DNA of 64,000 nucleotides. Source: Macquaria australasica (lineage: Eukaryota; Chordata; Actinopteri; Centrarchiformes; Percichthyidae). The stretch is from the NCBI GenBank assembly GCA_005408345.1, contig SEMN01000094.1:434001-498000 (forward strand), in the 5' to 3' direction. Every line of letters starts with the position of its first letter. The first letter of the stretch is position 1. The position numbers and the translations under genes are program-made. Of this stretch, positions 10,838 to 36,644 are shown in pieces. Below the pieces are notes generated by a model, which did no database searches, was not told where the DNA came from, and saw nothing but the letters and a program-made list of their open reading frames with translations.

Positions 10838-13800
10838 GACGTTTGACAGGGCTCAGAAGAAAAGGCTGAAGGTGAAGAATCTGTGTTCATGTGTCAGTGA
10901 CTCACAAACCTCAGTCTCCACTGCTCTCATACCAGAGCTACCCAAAGGACAATGCAGCACAGACGAAAGACAAGGAAGGTACAGGTCAACAGTGAAGGGT
11001 GGCAAGAAAGGCATTTTTCCCCCCTCCCTTTAATTGATGTTAGCGCTACTGCTTTCTTTTCTCGACGGCATTCTGTTCTTCTGCTGTCAGCTTCCCTGAA
11101 AATTGCACTTCCTCTTTCAAGCAACAGGGGGCGGGACGTCTGACTGTCAGGAGGAAGCGATGCAAACAAGAGTCCCCTGGCTGTGACGCACACCTCTAAA
11201 TACAAGTCACTTTTGGGAACGCTGTTAGGACAAACCATTTTCATCACTTTAAGGTTCTTTTTACATTGCTGCAATAAACCAGCCTGAAAATGACTAAAGT
11301 TGCTGCTCACTGATATCAAATGTGTAGAGAAGCCGTTAAAACCGACTGAGGACGGCTGTGTGTTTACCTTTGAGAATGTAGTCTGTTAGCAGGGCAGGCA
11401 CCTTCTCGCTGTCGTCCCTCATGGCGTGGAGGACTAGCAGGGAGAGAGCAGCACATTAGCATTCTGACAACACAACATGCACCGAGGCAAAATAAAGAAA
11501 ATCGCTCCAAAACTTGAATAAGCTGCGGAGACTACCACATCTAATTTTGTCATTATGGTCCAGTTGGTGTGTGTGTGTGTGTGTGTGTGTTTGTGTGAGG
11601 GTGTTGATGCACTCACTCTTTGTGAGGATCTGGAGGTCTTCTACTGACGGGGAGCCAGCTTTCTTCTCATACGGGATTACTGTGGTCAGGTACTGGAAAA
11701 GAGACGATCATGTCAGACACGTAAAAATCAATTATTGCCACATATATTTTCATTATTCAGGCTTTTATTTTAATAATCTTAAAACAGAAAAAGGTTCAGT
11801 GTTGTAAGAGGGTGATAAAATATGATGACATATGAACATATGATAAGCAAGCGTATGTGGTTTCAACCTTTCAGAGATTTAAGTAAATGTAAATGTTTAC
11901 TGATGCAAGCAAAAGAAAGCAATGATTATGCAACAGTGTCTTCTTGGCGTAAAACAAAGGAACAATAAGATGACAACACAGTAAAAGCTGCAAAATATGA
12001 TTAAATAAAAGAAATGACAAGTGAAGGACAGAAATCAAGTTATTAAAAAAGAAAACAACATAAAGCAAAAGAGACAAATAAAATCAACCATTAAGAGAAA
12101 ACAGATGAAATAAACGACCGAACAAATGATACCAAATGCCAGTGGTGGCTGTTGAGAAGGAAACAAACATGCCAGCGGTAAAAAGGAAAAGAAAAAATAT
12201 CTGCAAAGAAAAAGGATGTGAGTCGAAAAAAAGAGCAGGGGCACCTGTTTGTCCCCTCCAGTGTTGCCAAAAGTTTGACGGAGGCCATTTTGAATGACAT
12301 TGGAGAGTCCCTCCAGAGTGAGGAGCTACAAGGAGTGAGAGGCAGGAGGGGAAAAAAGAGAGTAAAGACAGATAAGAGGTTTCTATGTTAAGGGAAAGAA
12401 GGAAAACGGTTCGGCACAGACCCTCGGTGCTAGTACAAAAGCAGCTCCCCCATCATGCAAACTATCTACCATCATGCATTTCCGCTGAGAATCTGAAGAA
12501 GCGTGTGGCTGTGTACGTGTGTGTCTATTTCACCAATCGTCATTGCTATCATGCATACAGGGCACACGTTTGTCTTTGTTTCTGCCTCCCACGCCGCGTC
12601 ACCATGACTCACCGTGCCTGGTATGTGCGTGCTGGCTGTCCTCTGGCCGTTGGGCCCGGTTGTAGTCGTACTTCTGATTTTCTTCTTCTTCCGCAGCAGC
12701 TCCCGGTGCTCCTTCTGTCGGTTCTGCACGTCGATCAGCAGCGAGATGAAGCTGTTCTTCACCTGTTTTTTAATTAATAAAAGTGCAATTTACTTTTTGT
12801 ATTACTTTATTTATACCTGCATTGCTCTGAAGGAAATCTATTTGTATCTACTGTTAAAAATACACTGTGTCAGACTCACGACATTAAAGCAAATGACATT
12901 GTGAAAATAAAGCTGCTAGCGATTCACTGGCCTCTCTCACCGGCCTACAGTACGCTGTTGTCACTGCACAACAGATGTTCAAATGGTTTTCTTCAATTCA
13001 AATTTCTAACATTTAAAAGCTTCTTTACAACCAAAGCATTACTGTGGAATTATGCTTTTAAAGTCAGCTGAATGCTGTTAATACATTTGATCATTTTTGG
13101 GCTGGTTCTTAGCTTTTCACAAACTCAGATGCAGACACAGATGCAGTTCATGCTGTCGCCTTGTTGTGGTACAGTACTGCTGAGGCAACGCAGTTAAGAA
13201 GATAAAAACCAAAGCACCTCCTTTTCATAGTCCAATTCGTCTCGCAGGGCCAGAGCCTGGATCAGCTCTTCGCTGTAGCGGCGAATGGCCGTCTCCACCT
13301 CCTCCAGAGTCTCGGTCAGCTCAGACACAGACAGCTGACGCAGCCCTGAGGATGGTGTGTAGATAGATTAGGAAGAAGTTAAGTTACGTATGGTATATTC
13401 ATGTACTCGTTGTGTGTTTGGGTTTGTGTGGAAGAATGGTAGATTTGATGACTATTCAGACATGAGAGAATGTTGGTTTGACACTTAATTCACTTTGACT
13501 TCAGGAGCCAAATTACTCTGAAGGGAACACACAATATTATAATGTTAAACAGTCATGATCACTGTCATGTAGTGGCTTCCAACACTACCTTCAGTTACAT
13601 GGAAGATAAAGACACTTAAACTGAAAATCTCCTTTTAAAAAGAGGCAGAAATGTATTATCCAATCACGGCTAAATATTAGCGTCCAGACCAAATCTTGTA
13701 CACAAAAGCTTTCTTTGATGTCTCTAAAGTACATTTAAAATGCAAGGTACAAAAATACATTACAGTGCAGCCTAAGGTATAACGGCAAAGATCAAAGATG

Positions 13801-13850
13801 GAAGTGATGTTAATTTAAGGCGTGAGTAACCAGCTCCGTGTAAATATTGT

Positions 13851-13890
<40 letters not shown>

Positions 13891-16796
13891 CATACTGTAG
13901 TTAATATATGCAAATAATCTGAAACTAAATCTACAGCCTGAAGGCAAAGGCTCAGTCTAAACCAGCCTGGCATTAGACTGTGTTCAAGCCAAATATATGC
14001 TGTTGATTATATAACATGTAGGAACAACGTAATTGCTGTCTGTTTGCATTTGTTACACATTACATAAGAATCATCGCATGTGTGTGTTGCTGTTTCTTCA
14101 TGTGCCAGACTGTGCAACCTATTACTCCTCACTGACTGATTGAGATAACCGAGTGTGAAAAAGCACTGCTGTCTCACACGGGGGTCGGCACAGTGACGTT
14201 AAAAGCTTCATTCTCTTCTTGTGAATGGACCCCGGCTGCTGAGTGGTACTCACGGTCCTCGTAGCTGGTGTTGGAGCCGGAGCGTTTCAGGGCGTGGAGG
14301 TCCTGGGAGAGCATGGACAGGTCGGACTGCGAGGGACTCTCGTCATCCTCTGGGTCTGGAGACTCCTGCATCATCTCCTCTATCTCCTCTATCACCTTAA
14401 AATAAAAACAGAAACACACACGTTAACACTTTTCTGTGTTTTGTGGATATAGAGGGAGGTTTGACATTTTCCAGCTGGTGTTGCAGTTAACACATGGTTA
14501 TATACAGCTTGAAACTGTGTGTTTCCTGTATAATATTATTATCTTTGTCTGCTAGGCTACTGGCTCCACTGCCAGAGTTCCACTTCAATGATAAGATCAG
14601 TCGTTGTCTCACAGTTCAGTTTTAACAAACAAGAGAGCAGCATGGCAGATCACTCCAGCTGCTGTGACACAAGGTTCTGTTTCCAGTCTGACCTGCATGT
14701 CTCGCCACTGCTGTCGTTTGTGTAAGACACACAAAAGAAAATCGGGGACAGATGCAGGCGAGCCAAATGTATGTGTGGCACCTCGGCACAAGAGTCTATT
14801 GTAATGTTGTTACATTATCGGATGTTTAGAGATACAACAGTTTCATGTACCTCAACTGGAATCTAACCGGCTAACTCAGTTATTTGTTTCAGGGAACAAT
14901 AAGGTAATTTTCCCAGGTTGCTATTTTGGTTCTACTTAGTTCAAGTCTGTTTGTAGTTCTGCCACTCTGAAAACTATTTTAGATCATCACAAGATATATA
15001 AAAGCTTCCCAGGAAGAAATATCTCAACCAGAACCTGACATTTGTGTGTATTTGTGTGTTCTCACAACATTATGATGCGCTAAATGCAGAAAACATTACT
15101 GAACAAACAGGATGGACTAATTTCTTGGTGAAGCTTTTGCTAGAAGCTTGACACCTGTTTTAACATGAACTATGAGTTTGCATATTATGTGAGTAGGCTA
15201 TGTTATGAAATAACATAGCCTACATAGGCTATATGAAAGCCCCTAAACACAGGAAACAAAGTGGCTTATTTACATTTATTGATATTTTCCAAATGACAGG
15301 TTCCAAAACAACCAAGCGAATGCCGACACATGCCGCTGTAAGCGTGCAAAGTTAGGCTACCTGCTCAGCCGTGAAGAGCGGCTCGTCGTTGATGCAGGAG
15401 ACGATGATCGAGTGCATGTCCATCTGCTCCCTCAGATCCTCGTCGTCCGACAGATCCAGAGACTGGTTGTCCAACTTCTGTCCACGGGGGGTGGGGAAGA
15501 AAGAGAGAGAGAGAGACAACTTGGATGAGACAACAAACAGGTGGTTAAGCAGATTGAAGGCAAGAGGAGCAAACTGCTTACGTTTGTGTCTCGGCTCCTG
15601 CAAGGTGACATTTCAAAAACGGTATGAACGCACAGGCTACAGTGCGTTTACTGTGTGCTTGAAATATTACAACTACTGTGTGTGTGTGTGTGTGTGTGGT
15701 ACCTCAAGCTCAGTGAGGTTGAGGGTGGGCAGGTGCAGGGAGCGAGTGTGCGATGTCTTCCAGTCCACAGCCATCACGTTGCCATAATTATCTGTCAGAG
15801 CGTTCCACACCCTGCAGGAAAGCAAGAGGGGTTCATGATTTCGTTAGGATTGGACGGAGAATAATATATAATATCATGAGAACCAGAATAAAGTTGTGAG
15901 TAAAGGATGGAGGATAAGTGAAGAGTTTTCAACTCACAGTAGATAAGACAAACCCTGTTTCCTTCTCTTTTTACTGTGACGCAGCATTACTTGGCAGCAT
16001 TACAGTCTGTCCTGCTGTCTGTCCACCCCCTCACTGTGTTCCTGCTGCTGCATCTCTCAGCAGCCGCCTCAAACCACTGATGAACACAACAGCCCCTTAA
16101 CTTTTTTGGCAGCCCATATGGAATTAATGTGTGTAAACTCACAATTTAAGAACCATGTGTTTGAATCACTGAATTATTTTCTAAGTTTGCTGATAATATA
16201 TTGGCTGACTTAGAAACAAACCATCATTATACCAACAGACTGCTGAATGTTTACAATTCTCTGCAGCGTGCAAGTTGGCAAAGAACATATCACGGCTGTG
16301 CAGGCGGTGGCACGGAGTCTGCTAAACAAACAAGTTCACTGTTCAACTCTGAAAACCATCTTTTTTTTTTTTAAACTTACTGGTTACCAGATTTGAGAGA
16401 TTGTTGCAAAATATGTGCAAGTATGTATACATCTAATTTAATGTAAAAAATCAGATTTTTTTTTTTGCCAAATGCTGGCATCGACTCAGAGCTCTACATG
16501 TTATACTCGACATGTGCTTGGTTGTTTTATTCAGGATTTGTTGGAGACTTCATTAAAGTGCAATTTTATAAATACTAAATAAAAGTGCCCCTTTATGTTG
16601 GTCCCCATTGGAACCAAAACTAACAATTGTATGCATGTTTTCAAACATTATGACAGAATCTGTGCAGAGCATAAAAATTCAAGTGCACATGCAAGTCACT
16701 GTTTTCATTACTGGCCCTGACTGCTGCGAGCAGAGCGGGGATGGATGCTGTGAACCCATGTGTCAGAGAGGATCTGCATCGTCATACCCTCTCTAT

Positions 16797-16828
<32 letters not shown>

Positions 16829-17201
16829 CAAGTGTTTATGTAACTCGCATGTTTCTCCCTGAAGTGCTCCTGCACAGCTTGGGGAGTGGGGGGGGTGGGG
16901 TGGAGGCTGAGGGGTTGTTCTAAATAGGGCAAAGGCTGTCAGGAAATATTTATATTTATATTTTTTTGTGCCTTAAGCAAAGACACTGTCTCAGGCACGT
17001 GCCAGAACACACCATTAGCCAGTCTAAATTTCAGCGGACCAATTTTCTTGGTTCTACTTCAACACTGTGCCAATTTGTCTGAATCACTTGCTTGGATATA
17101 TTTACGTATGTTTTTTTATCTTGCACACATGGGCGCACATATAACACACATGCACGACTTGGCTTTAACACAAACACATTTTGCTTTCTCCATTCCCACC
17201 C

Positions 17202-17288
<87 letters not shown>

Positions 17289-19955
17289 CCTCCCTGTCAT
17301 GCCCATTGTTCGTCTCAGCCATGGTCTTGCCGGAGAACTTGTTAAGCGCCTAGGCACGTCCTGCAAAGTGCAGCCATCCAGAAAAGACTCTTGCTGAGCC
17401 TGGCGCTGCTCTTTGGGCTTCACCGGGATGCTGTCCAATTATTCCATTCCCTCCACCATTCTTCTGTTTTCTTTACCCACAACAACCAGAGATGCTTCCT
17501 CCTCTGTCTGACCAGCCTTCCTACATTCCCCTTTTAAACATTTACAGCACCACTAACTGCAAAGACTGGTACTACTCTCTGCTGTGACAAGCTCTCCACT
17601 ACTGTATTTATGACTGTCTGTGTATGTGTGTAGCAAAGTTGCAGATAAGTTACAAAATGTCCAAGTAAAAACTCAATGTCCAAGCTCCAAGTTGTCTTGT
17701 TCAAGTCCAGTCACAGTCCTCAGTTCCAAGACACCGGCTGATGTGTGTGACGTTAGCTAGCTAGCATGATGTCAGTACACTAGCTAGTTCGAACAGCCGA
17801 TACGATTAGTCGATTGACAGAAAGATGCACTAGTTCCAGATGTGAAAATGTGCTGCTTTCTTTGTCTGAATACCTTTTGGTTTTGGAGTGGTGAAGATGA
17901 ACGATGAATCCATTACTCGAGAAAATCAGCAGCATGTTAGCCAATTAGCGCTGCAACTGATGACTCTTTTCAGATTCATCTGCTGATAGTCAAAACTCGT
18001 TTAATCGGTTAATCATTCGGTCTATGAATAGTAGGGGGAAAAAAATGGACATTGCAGTTCCTGAGAGTCCAAGATGACGTCTTCAAATGTCTTGTTTTGT
18101 CCGACCAACAGTCCAAAAACCCAAAGACATTCAGTTTGCAATGATATAAAACAAGAAAAAGCTACATAAACAAGGATTAGCAGCAAATCCTCACATTTGA
18201 GAAGCTGAAATCAGAAAATGTTTGCAATTTCTGCTAGATAAATGACTGAAACTATTAATCAATAATCAGAAAAATTAGTTAGTAGTTGCAGCCCGAAACC
18301 ACTGCTTTTTAACGTGCATGTTTTACTGATGACGACGGACATTTTAGGTCATCATTTATGCTTTCAAAAATTGTACACTTGGCACTGCTTTTCATCCCAG
18401 TTAATGGAAAGGTTATGTAAGCAAAGCTCTCGATACACGATGATAGTTTTCATCTATCAGTACAGTACATTTTGATCGTCTATGTCCACATACAGTATAG
18501 GCTATATTGTTAATTAGCACAATTAGTGCAACACTGTCTAAGGTAACAAAGCCTCAAACTTATATTCAAGTCCTAGTTCAGTCAGGTCCGAAATTCAAGT
18601 AAAGTGGACATGGAATGGACATGTGCATGCATGGCTGAGTTCCCTTTTGTTGAAGCAGAGGAAGAGTACATAGATTATGTGATTAGATCTAACAGTGTCA
18701 CAGTGCTGCAATGTTACATGCAGAGGAAGAAGGCAGAAGGCAAGAGGAGGGTGATTTATGCAGCCTACACAGCTCTGCAGTTACAGTGATGTCCATGCTT
18801 GGCGTGGGATTGATGTGACTAACCTGTTGTCATGCGAATGTGTGACATTTGAGTGTCTATGAGACACGACAACTGCTGGGGACCACGGACTGAGATAACA
18901 AGGGCTGTTAAGGCGGTAAGAACAGATCCTGACAGCGTAAGCTTTCAGAAAGTGATGATTACGTGTGTGAAACATGGCATATTGTGTCTGTTTGCAGTAT
19001 GAGGGAACAGTGGGGCTCCTAAAGGTCAAGTCAAAAGTCCAAAATGTTTTCCCCCTTATGATCAAGGTAATTTAAACACAGGATAAAGAGCAAGTGTGCA
19101 GGGGTCAACAGCCAATCTCTTACTCTCAATATACACTTTATGGATCAGTGGTTTAATAGCTAAAAGCAACCAATCTAGCATGAAATCAAGTATTGGTAAC
19201 GTGGCATGATCCCTCCCCTCCCCTCCCACACACACACACACACACACACACAAGCAACATCACTGACATAGAAGACTACAAACTCTTGATTCACCCCTTC
19301 AAGTGCCAAACAGTCTAAATATGTTAATATATTGCATTTGTCATTTGTAACACTGCGACGTATTGCTGCTTCTCCACTTCTGAGCGTCAACTTAAATTCA
19401 AGAGTCTAAGTTCGCCAGATGATGAAAACAGGTGGAACACATTTTGTTATAACACGACAGAAAGTGTATTCTCGTTTCGCAAACATGCCCTAGCTGGGTA
19501 AACTTTGGACAACACTGATTGCAGCTAAGCTAATATTCCCTCACTGGGTGGCATCAATGTTAGGTTAGCCCGGTGAGGCTAAAGCGGCTAACTAGCTAAG
19601 AGATTAAAAGTTAGCGTAAACAAAACCCGCATAAAATTCCCACTCACTCGTCGTCTTTCAGGTGAGTATCCTCTGTGATGGGTTTAATGGGGGCTATGTT
19701 TTCCGTCGTGGTGTTGTAGTTTCGGAAACACACTGTCAGCTTCTCGTCGAAGTCATGGACGAGGTCCTCCATCGACCTGAAGCTGCAGATCTCCCCGGAG
19801 AAGCTGTTGTCCAGGTCTGAGAAATCGTCTAGGCCCGACGACGAATCGCCCACGTTTGAGTTCAGCTGGTCCAGCTGGTCGGCCGACGCCGAGGACGGCT
19901 TGAATTCATTAAAGTCCTGCCAGTCCTCATCGAAGTGGGCTAACGGCGCCGCCAT
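10410..19955 (-). CDS. fez2: FEZ2, fasciculation and elongation protein zeta-2 (zygin 2)
   Basis: Complete 397-aa reading frame in ten exons: 19955-19648, 15811-15703, 15477-15361, 14395-14254, 13345-13218, 12762-12613, 12325-12245, 11692-11617, 11433-11368 and 10426-10410. All junctions are GT-AG and in phase. FEZ proteins are cytosolic adaptors that bind kinesin-1, syntaxin and autophagy factors. Visible marks are the acidic N-terminus, VWNALTDNYGNVMAVDWK (exon 2), MHSIIVSCINDEPLFTAEQ (exon 3), EEIEEMMQESPDPEDDE (exon 4), a coiled-coil with a KKKK cluster around residues 245-305, and the conserved C-terminus VLCPT split over the last two exons. Exon 1 resembles FEZ1 (FDEKLTVCFRNYN) but exons 2-4 follow FEZ2, hence the call. 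The last coding exon is only 17 bp. Confidence 0.93.
10762..10833. repeat. (GA)n microsatellite
   Basis: About 36 GA units in the region downstream of fez2, next to a G-run at 10731-10741. Confidence 0.95.
13853..13888. repeat. (CA)n microsatellite
   Basis: About 18 CA units in the fez2 intron between exons 4 and 5. A shorter GT tract sits at 11571-11591. Confidence 0.95.
15193..15223. repeat. Perfect 14-bp inverted repeat with 3-nt loop
   Basis: GTAGGCTATGTTAT, then GAA, then its exact reverse complement. It lies in the fez2 intron downstream of exon 3, and no function is evident. Confidence 0.85.
17205..17286. repeat. Long (AC)n microsatellite
   Basis: About 41 uninterrupted AC units in the first fez2 intron, the longest dinucleotide tract in the window. 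Confidence 0.97.
17950..18292. mobile_element. Nonautonomous DNA transposon (GCTGCAACT-ended fish MITE)
   Basis: Starts GCTGCAACTGATGACTC and ends with AGTAGTTGCAGC, giving 9-bp inverted ends. The interior has the phrases TTTGTCCGACCAACAGTCCAAA and CAAATCCTCACATTTGAGAAGC, seen in a very widespread fish repeat. Non-coding, in fez2 intron 1. Confidence 0.7.
19227..19252. repeat. (CA)n microsatellite
   Basis: Short CA tract preceded by CCCTCCCCTCCC, in fez2 intron 1. Confidence 0.9.
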
Positions 19956-20110
19956 GACTGCCGTGGGAGCTCGGTTGACAGCCAGTCAGACCCCTCGATG
20001 GTGCTCTGTTTTCGGCTTCTAGACGCTGGACTAGACGGCGAGGCGGCGACACCGAGAGAGAGAGAGAGAGAGCGGCGCAGCGTGACGTCAGCGCGCACGC
20101 CCCTCCCCTT
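19956..20110 (-). promoter_or_regulatory. fez2 5' UTR and promoter with CRE
   Basis: GC- and CpG-rich block directly upstream of the fez2 ATG. It has a perfect cAMP-response element TGACGTCA at 20083-20090 and a short GA tract around 20053-20072. The context (CCGCC ATG GCG) supports the start at 19955. The exact transcription start is not visible. Confidence 0.6.
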
Positions 20111-21582
20111 CCAGATGGAGCAAAACAAACCCATGTCAGCTGGGTTTCTATGATGGATATGATTGTTGTGCCGTTTCTGTTAGCATTATCGCTGTCAGCC
20201 CATAGATCTGGCATCTCCCCTGCAGTAAAGGCATGCTCACTGCTTTCCTACATCTCAGGAGTGTCTCAATCTGGAGGTTCCTACATTCAAAACAGCCTTG
20301 AGCTCAGTAAAAAGGCCTTTAAATGTTTATGCTGCCCTCAGATGGAATAAACTGCAGCAGGATTTGAAGTTGGATCACCTAATTTTTGTGGCTGATTTGA
20401 AAGTTTTAAAGTTCACCATTGACTATACCCGTATCTGCAATGGTTAGATCTGAGTTAACTGTAGGTTAACTAGGCCTTAATCCCATAATTTTATTTATTG
20501 ATGCCCCCCCTCCCCTTTTTTTACGCTTTCTCCATTTTATTCTTAACATTTACTTGCACTAACTTAAATATTTGTCTAAACTTTTGTTTTTTGCTTTTAC
20601 TTAGACTTACAAATACCAGGTGGCGCAATGAGTCTGATGTTGTGGATTAATGGAGACCCACAGTGGTCTATATAAAATAAATAAAACATTATGAAATAAA
20701 AAAAAACATGAATTAATACACACAAAATATTTAATATTATCACGAAAATAGTAAAATAATCCAGTACATTTTAAAACCTCATCTCATCATTATGAGATGT
20801 TATTTCATTCTTTTTTTCACAATAACAGAGTTTATTGCAGGTCATTTTTATGTCAGTCCAGCAGTTTTTATTTCAAAAGTCCTTTTTCTAAGTTCTTTTA
20901 ATTTCACAACATTTTCCCCAATGGCCCTTTTATTTCATAATACCACTTTTCATCACAAAGCCGTTATCTGTCAATCAAGGAAAACAGGGCAGAGCCAGTT
21001 ATGCTTGCTGCAAAGCAACAACCAAGTTAAAAAAAAAATGTGTTGGATTATTTCACAATTCTGTGGTTTTATTATATATTTTGTCTGCATCAATTCACAA
21101 GATGAATTACTTCATAATTTCTCATTTATATTTTCAATATTGAACACTTTGGGTCTACAAAGAAGATATTCTTACACATTTTACCAGCACCCATGCCTTG
21201 TGCACCTACCTCCTAAAGTAAACGTTAAGTTTTGTATAGAAACGTACGGCCAACAACAAGGCTTACTCAAAATAACGTCACTTTATTGGCAATTGTTCTT
21301 ATAATTCCTAATGGCATTGAAGATGGACTCTTACCAGATGGTCTGGCTCCAGACATTGCTTTCAAGAAATAAATGACTGAATACAAAGTAGAACGTTGAC
21401 TGAACTTCAACCCAGTGTTTTCCACCACAGACCCCATGACGTGCTATGCCAAAAGCAGTGATTCAGGGCCAACCTGGATCCCCTTTCTGTGTTTAAGGGG
21501 GGCAGAGATGAGTTTTCTGGGCATCTGAAACTTTGTTCTAGGGGCCTTCACAATCTCTTGCCCCATCAAACTTCCATGGGCC
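20111..21582. other. Intergenic DNA between fez2 promoter and wdr26 3' end
   Basis: AT-rich sequence without a supported exon, RNA gene or well-bounded transposon. Several open frames are present but none has a recognisable sequence. Confidence 0.5.
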
Positions 21583-23006
21583 TTTTTTTTTTTTTTTTCA
21601 AAACCCTGAATGCTTTATTGAAAATATGCATACATAACACTTTTCCTACACAACAATACAAAACAGTACAATCACTTTTGTAAATAACACATTGAACGCA
21701 AAGCCACACATCACCCCTTCCCGCCCTAGCCCAAGGAGCTTAGAGATGCTACAGTAAGCCCTTCGTAGTCCCCACCCAGCACCACCACCATCACCTCTGA
21801 GAGAAATAAGACAGTTAAATTAGAAACAACTCCCTTGGTAAACTCAGACAAAAGAAGAGTAGACACCAGGTTGCATACAGACATAGCATTTGCCACCAGC
21901 AGGTGAATGATGGGCTTTACTGAAACTCGTTTGGGTTCTTAAGTGTGTATTTTTCGCCTCAAGTCTTCTGAAACAATGTTGGGCGCGGGAGAGTCCATTC
22001 TGCAGTCCAGGAGTTGAGAAAGAGGTTTCCAGTGTGAATATCAGACCATGACACACGTAACCTACAGAAAACACTAGTGCGCCTTGAGTGATTTGGCTTT
22101 GATGATGGCACGCCGAGAGAGGTTTCGGTCAATTACACAAACATGCGATAAAGTAGACTTTCACATGAAGGAAACTCTTTAAAGGCGAGGGGTGGATAGT
22201 TCAAACCTGATTTGATTGTAGGTAACACTTCCTAAAAACTCTTCCCACTCCAATTGGCATGGGTGTTACTGTGCATATTCATTTGTAATAGTAGTGGTAG
22301 ATAAAACACAACCGAATATAAAGAAACAAACAAAAATAAAAGATACAAAAGAAAGAAAACAGGGGTTATAAAGATTACAAAATAAAATGAGGACTCCAAA
22401 TATCTGGTTATATTTTAATATGATCATACAGAGATAGAGGTCAACCAAAAATGATATAATGTGAACAAAAAATTTAAGTAACAAAAAAGTTCAATAAAAA
22501 CAGACAGAAAAGCACTGATTTTAAACATGTTTTACTGTATATCAGTCTGTAGCAAATAGTCATTACATACCCTGAAAAAGGGAGGAAGAAAGCTTTGAAT
22601 GGTGCACTGACCACCGAATAACTTGGCTGGAGAGCAAAGGGGGGGGGGGTGTTAATGCTGAATTCTCTCTAAGCTCCAAGAGTGGTACCCTCGAGATGAG
22701 GCTGCTATGCCTTGTATGTGCGAGGATCAGTTTTATAATGTCTACAAGATAATCAGTCACTGCTTTTGGGTGCATAGAGGCATAGTGAGGGCTCAATTCC
22801 TTCAGCAGTCTCCTGTTAGGTTTTGAGTATTTGCCAGTGCAACCTTTTTAAGCCATCAGTATGGCAAGTCTGGCAACCATAAGACTATGAGAACCTTGTG
22901 GATTTATGCCGTTGCAGTAGGTGCAAGAGAGCACTCAAAGTGCCGTGAGGGGTGGGGGGTGTCATACATACTGAAGGTTTGTGTGCAACTGTATGAACAG
23001 GAAGGC

Positions 23007-23078
<72 letters not shown>

Positions 23079-24861
23079 TGTATGTATATGTATGTATATA
23101 TGTATGTATATGCATGTATGCATGTGTGTGTGTCCCTAACACTGGGGGCTCAAAGAGTGGTTCTGGTTATTGGTGCCTCTTCTCTGTAACTACTCGTCCA
23201 ATAATTACAATGATTAATTTCTCATATGAAATGACCCTTTGCTAATAACACAGTACTTTACAGCTTTTTGAAAACATGCCTCATTCAAATTGCTCTTTTT
23301 TCTAAATTTCCTTTTCCCCACAAAGATGATTCATTGCCGATAACTCAGTGCCGTTTGAATGCCGCGTGGTAAGGAGAAAAAAACTCTAATGTAAAAATGA
23401 AAGCCCCGGATTAAAGAAAAGTTTTTCTTTTACAAAATGGCTCTCAAGTATTCTTTGTTCCACAGACAGAGGTCCCTATGGGGCTTTGGATAACTTAGAA
23501 TTGGTTTAAAATCCTCTTTACAATTTTACTATGGGATTAGGAGCATAAGGGAAGGGGCTGGGGGGTTGGAGGTGGATCTTCTGCTGGTGTGAATTGAGCA
23601 CACATACAAAAACACGCGCCGATTAAACCTGCACCCACAAATGTCAACTCTCACGCTAATGTGTGCATGCAGAACCGCTCTCACTCACTCTCACACACAG
23701 AGGAGGGACAGCAGTCGCCGGTGTGCAGTCCAAGTTGCACTTAAACTCTTTCACATCTCAAAGCATGTCTTTGGAGAAAGGTCAGAGTATGTGTCCTGAC
23801 AGAGGAAACCCCACCTCACCAACAACGTCTGACCCCCTCACAGTTGATGTGTGACCTGTGAATCCCTCTGTCCGTCCCCTCGTTAGGCAGATGTAATGGA
23901 GTTGTGCAGTAGCTAGCTCGACAGAGGGGGTTGGGGGGCTGTCAGTTGGAAACATTACAGCGACTGTCCTTGTTAGAAGTTAAATTAAGGAATAAAAAGT
24001 TTCCTAATGTCGAGAAACAGAAAGTGGAATCTTCACACTAAAGCTTTCCACGGGAACTACTTGAGCTAAGATTCACCTCTTAAATGAGAATTACGCTATG
24101 ACTATCATAAAAAAATCCCGACATTTAGCATAGCCATTTGTTTGTGTGTTCTTTGTCAGCTGCTCGGTCAGTGTTTTTATGGTGGATTTTCAGCCTTTGT
24201 CCAACAGATCGAATGCGAAGAATATAGCAAGAAAGTGGGGAAGAGGAAAACATACATACAGAAGAGTTGCTATATCCCCCTATGCACCATCCTCCCCCAA
24301 CAACACCCCACTCGTGTCCATGGAGACATTATACAGGTAATGTGAGAGACAAACAGGCAGACAGATGTAGTCCAATGAGTAGACGGCTGGTCTGCGGTGT
24401 CTGTCTGGAGGCATCACGGGGACTTGATGTGCTCCAAGCTCAAGGTGGAAGTGGGTCTCCTGGGAAACTCTGCGAGGACCTGGCATGGCTGGTGACCATG
24501 CAGCGAGATGGGGGAAGAAGGGTCAGTTGGAGGAGGACAACAGCCGTTGCAGCTCACCAGTGGATGGCGGTCGTATCCCGCTGGGTGTTGGCTGGTTTTC
24601 CTCTGGGTCGGGATCAGGTTTTGGACGAGGACCTGAATTTTTCAGAGTGTCCGTCATCATCTCCACTGTTTTGTCTAGGCCAGTCAGGAGACACATTTTT
24701 CTCACTTTTGTTTTCTCTTTTGTCTTGGTGGCTTTTGTTTGTTATTCTTCACTTGCTTCAGGGTCGGTGTTAAATTTTATTCGCCCGTTTCGATTTTGTT
24801 TTATTGTGGGATTCTTGGATTGTTGTTAAAGAGAGATGTCATCTGGTCCATAAAGTGACCA
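21583..24861 (-). other. Probable wdr26 3' UTR with polyadenylation signal
   Basis: A minus-strand AATAAA occupies 21619-21614, followed about 15 nt later by a run of 16 A on the minus strand (21598-21583). An earlier AATAAA lies near 24800. WDR26 mRNAs are known for long 3' UTRs, so 3.2 kb is plausible. The stretch holds a GT/TATG microsatellite and no convincing exon. Confidence 0.5.
23011..23134. repeat. (GT)n followed by (TATG)n microsatellite
   Basis: About 29 GT units run into TATG/TATA tetranucleotide repeats. It lies in the presumed wdr26 3' UTR. Confidence 0.95.

Positions 24862-36644
<11,783 letters not shown>

Noticed and set aside
17031..17438. Open frames across the (AC)n tract
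   Set aside because: Dinucleotide repeats are open in several frames; the Thr-His or Cys-Val runs are not proteins.
22885..23245. Open frames across the (GT)n(TATG)n tract
   Set aside because: Same reason: microsatellite translation only.
24523..24705. 60-codon minus-strand frame after the wdr26 stop, in the same frame
   Set aside because: At least two in-frame stops separate it from wdr26, there is no splice evidence, and it lies in the probable 3' UTR.
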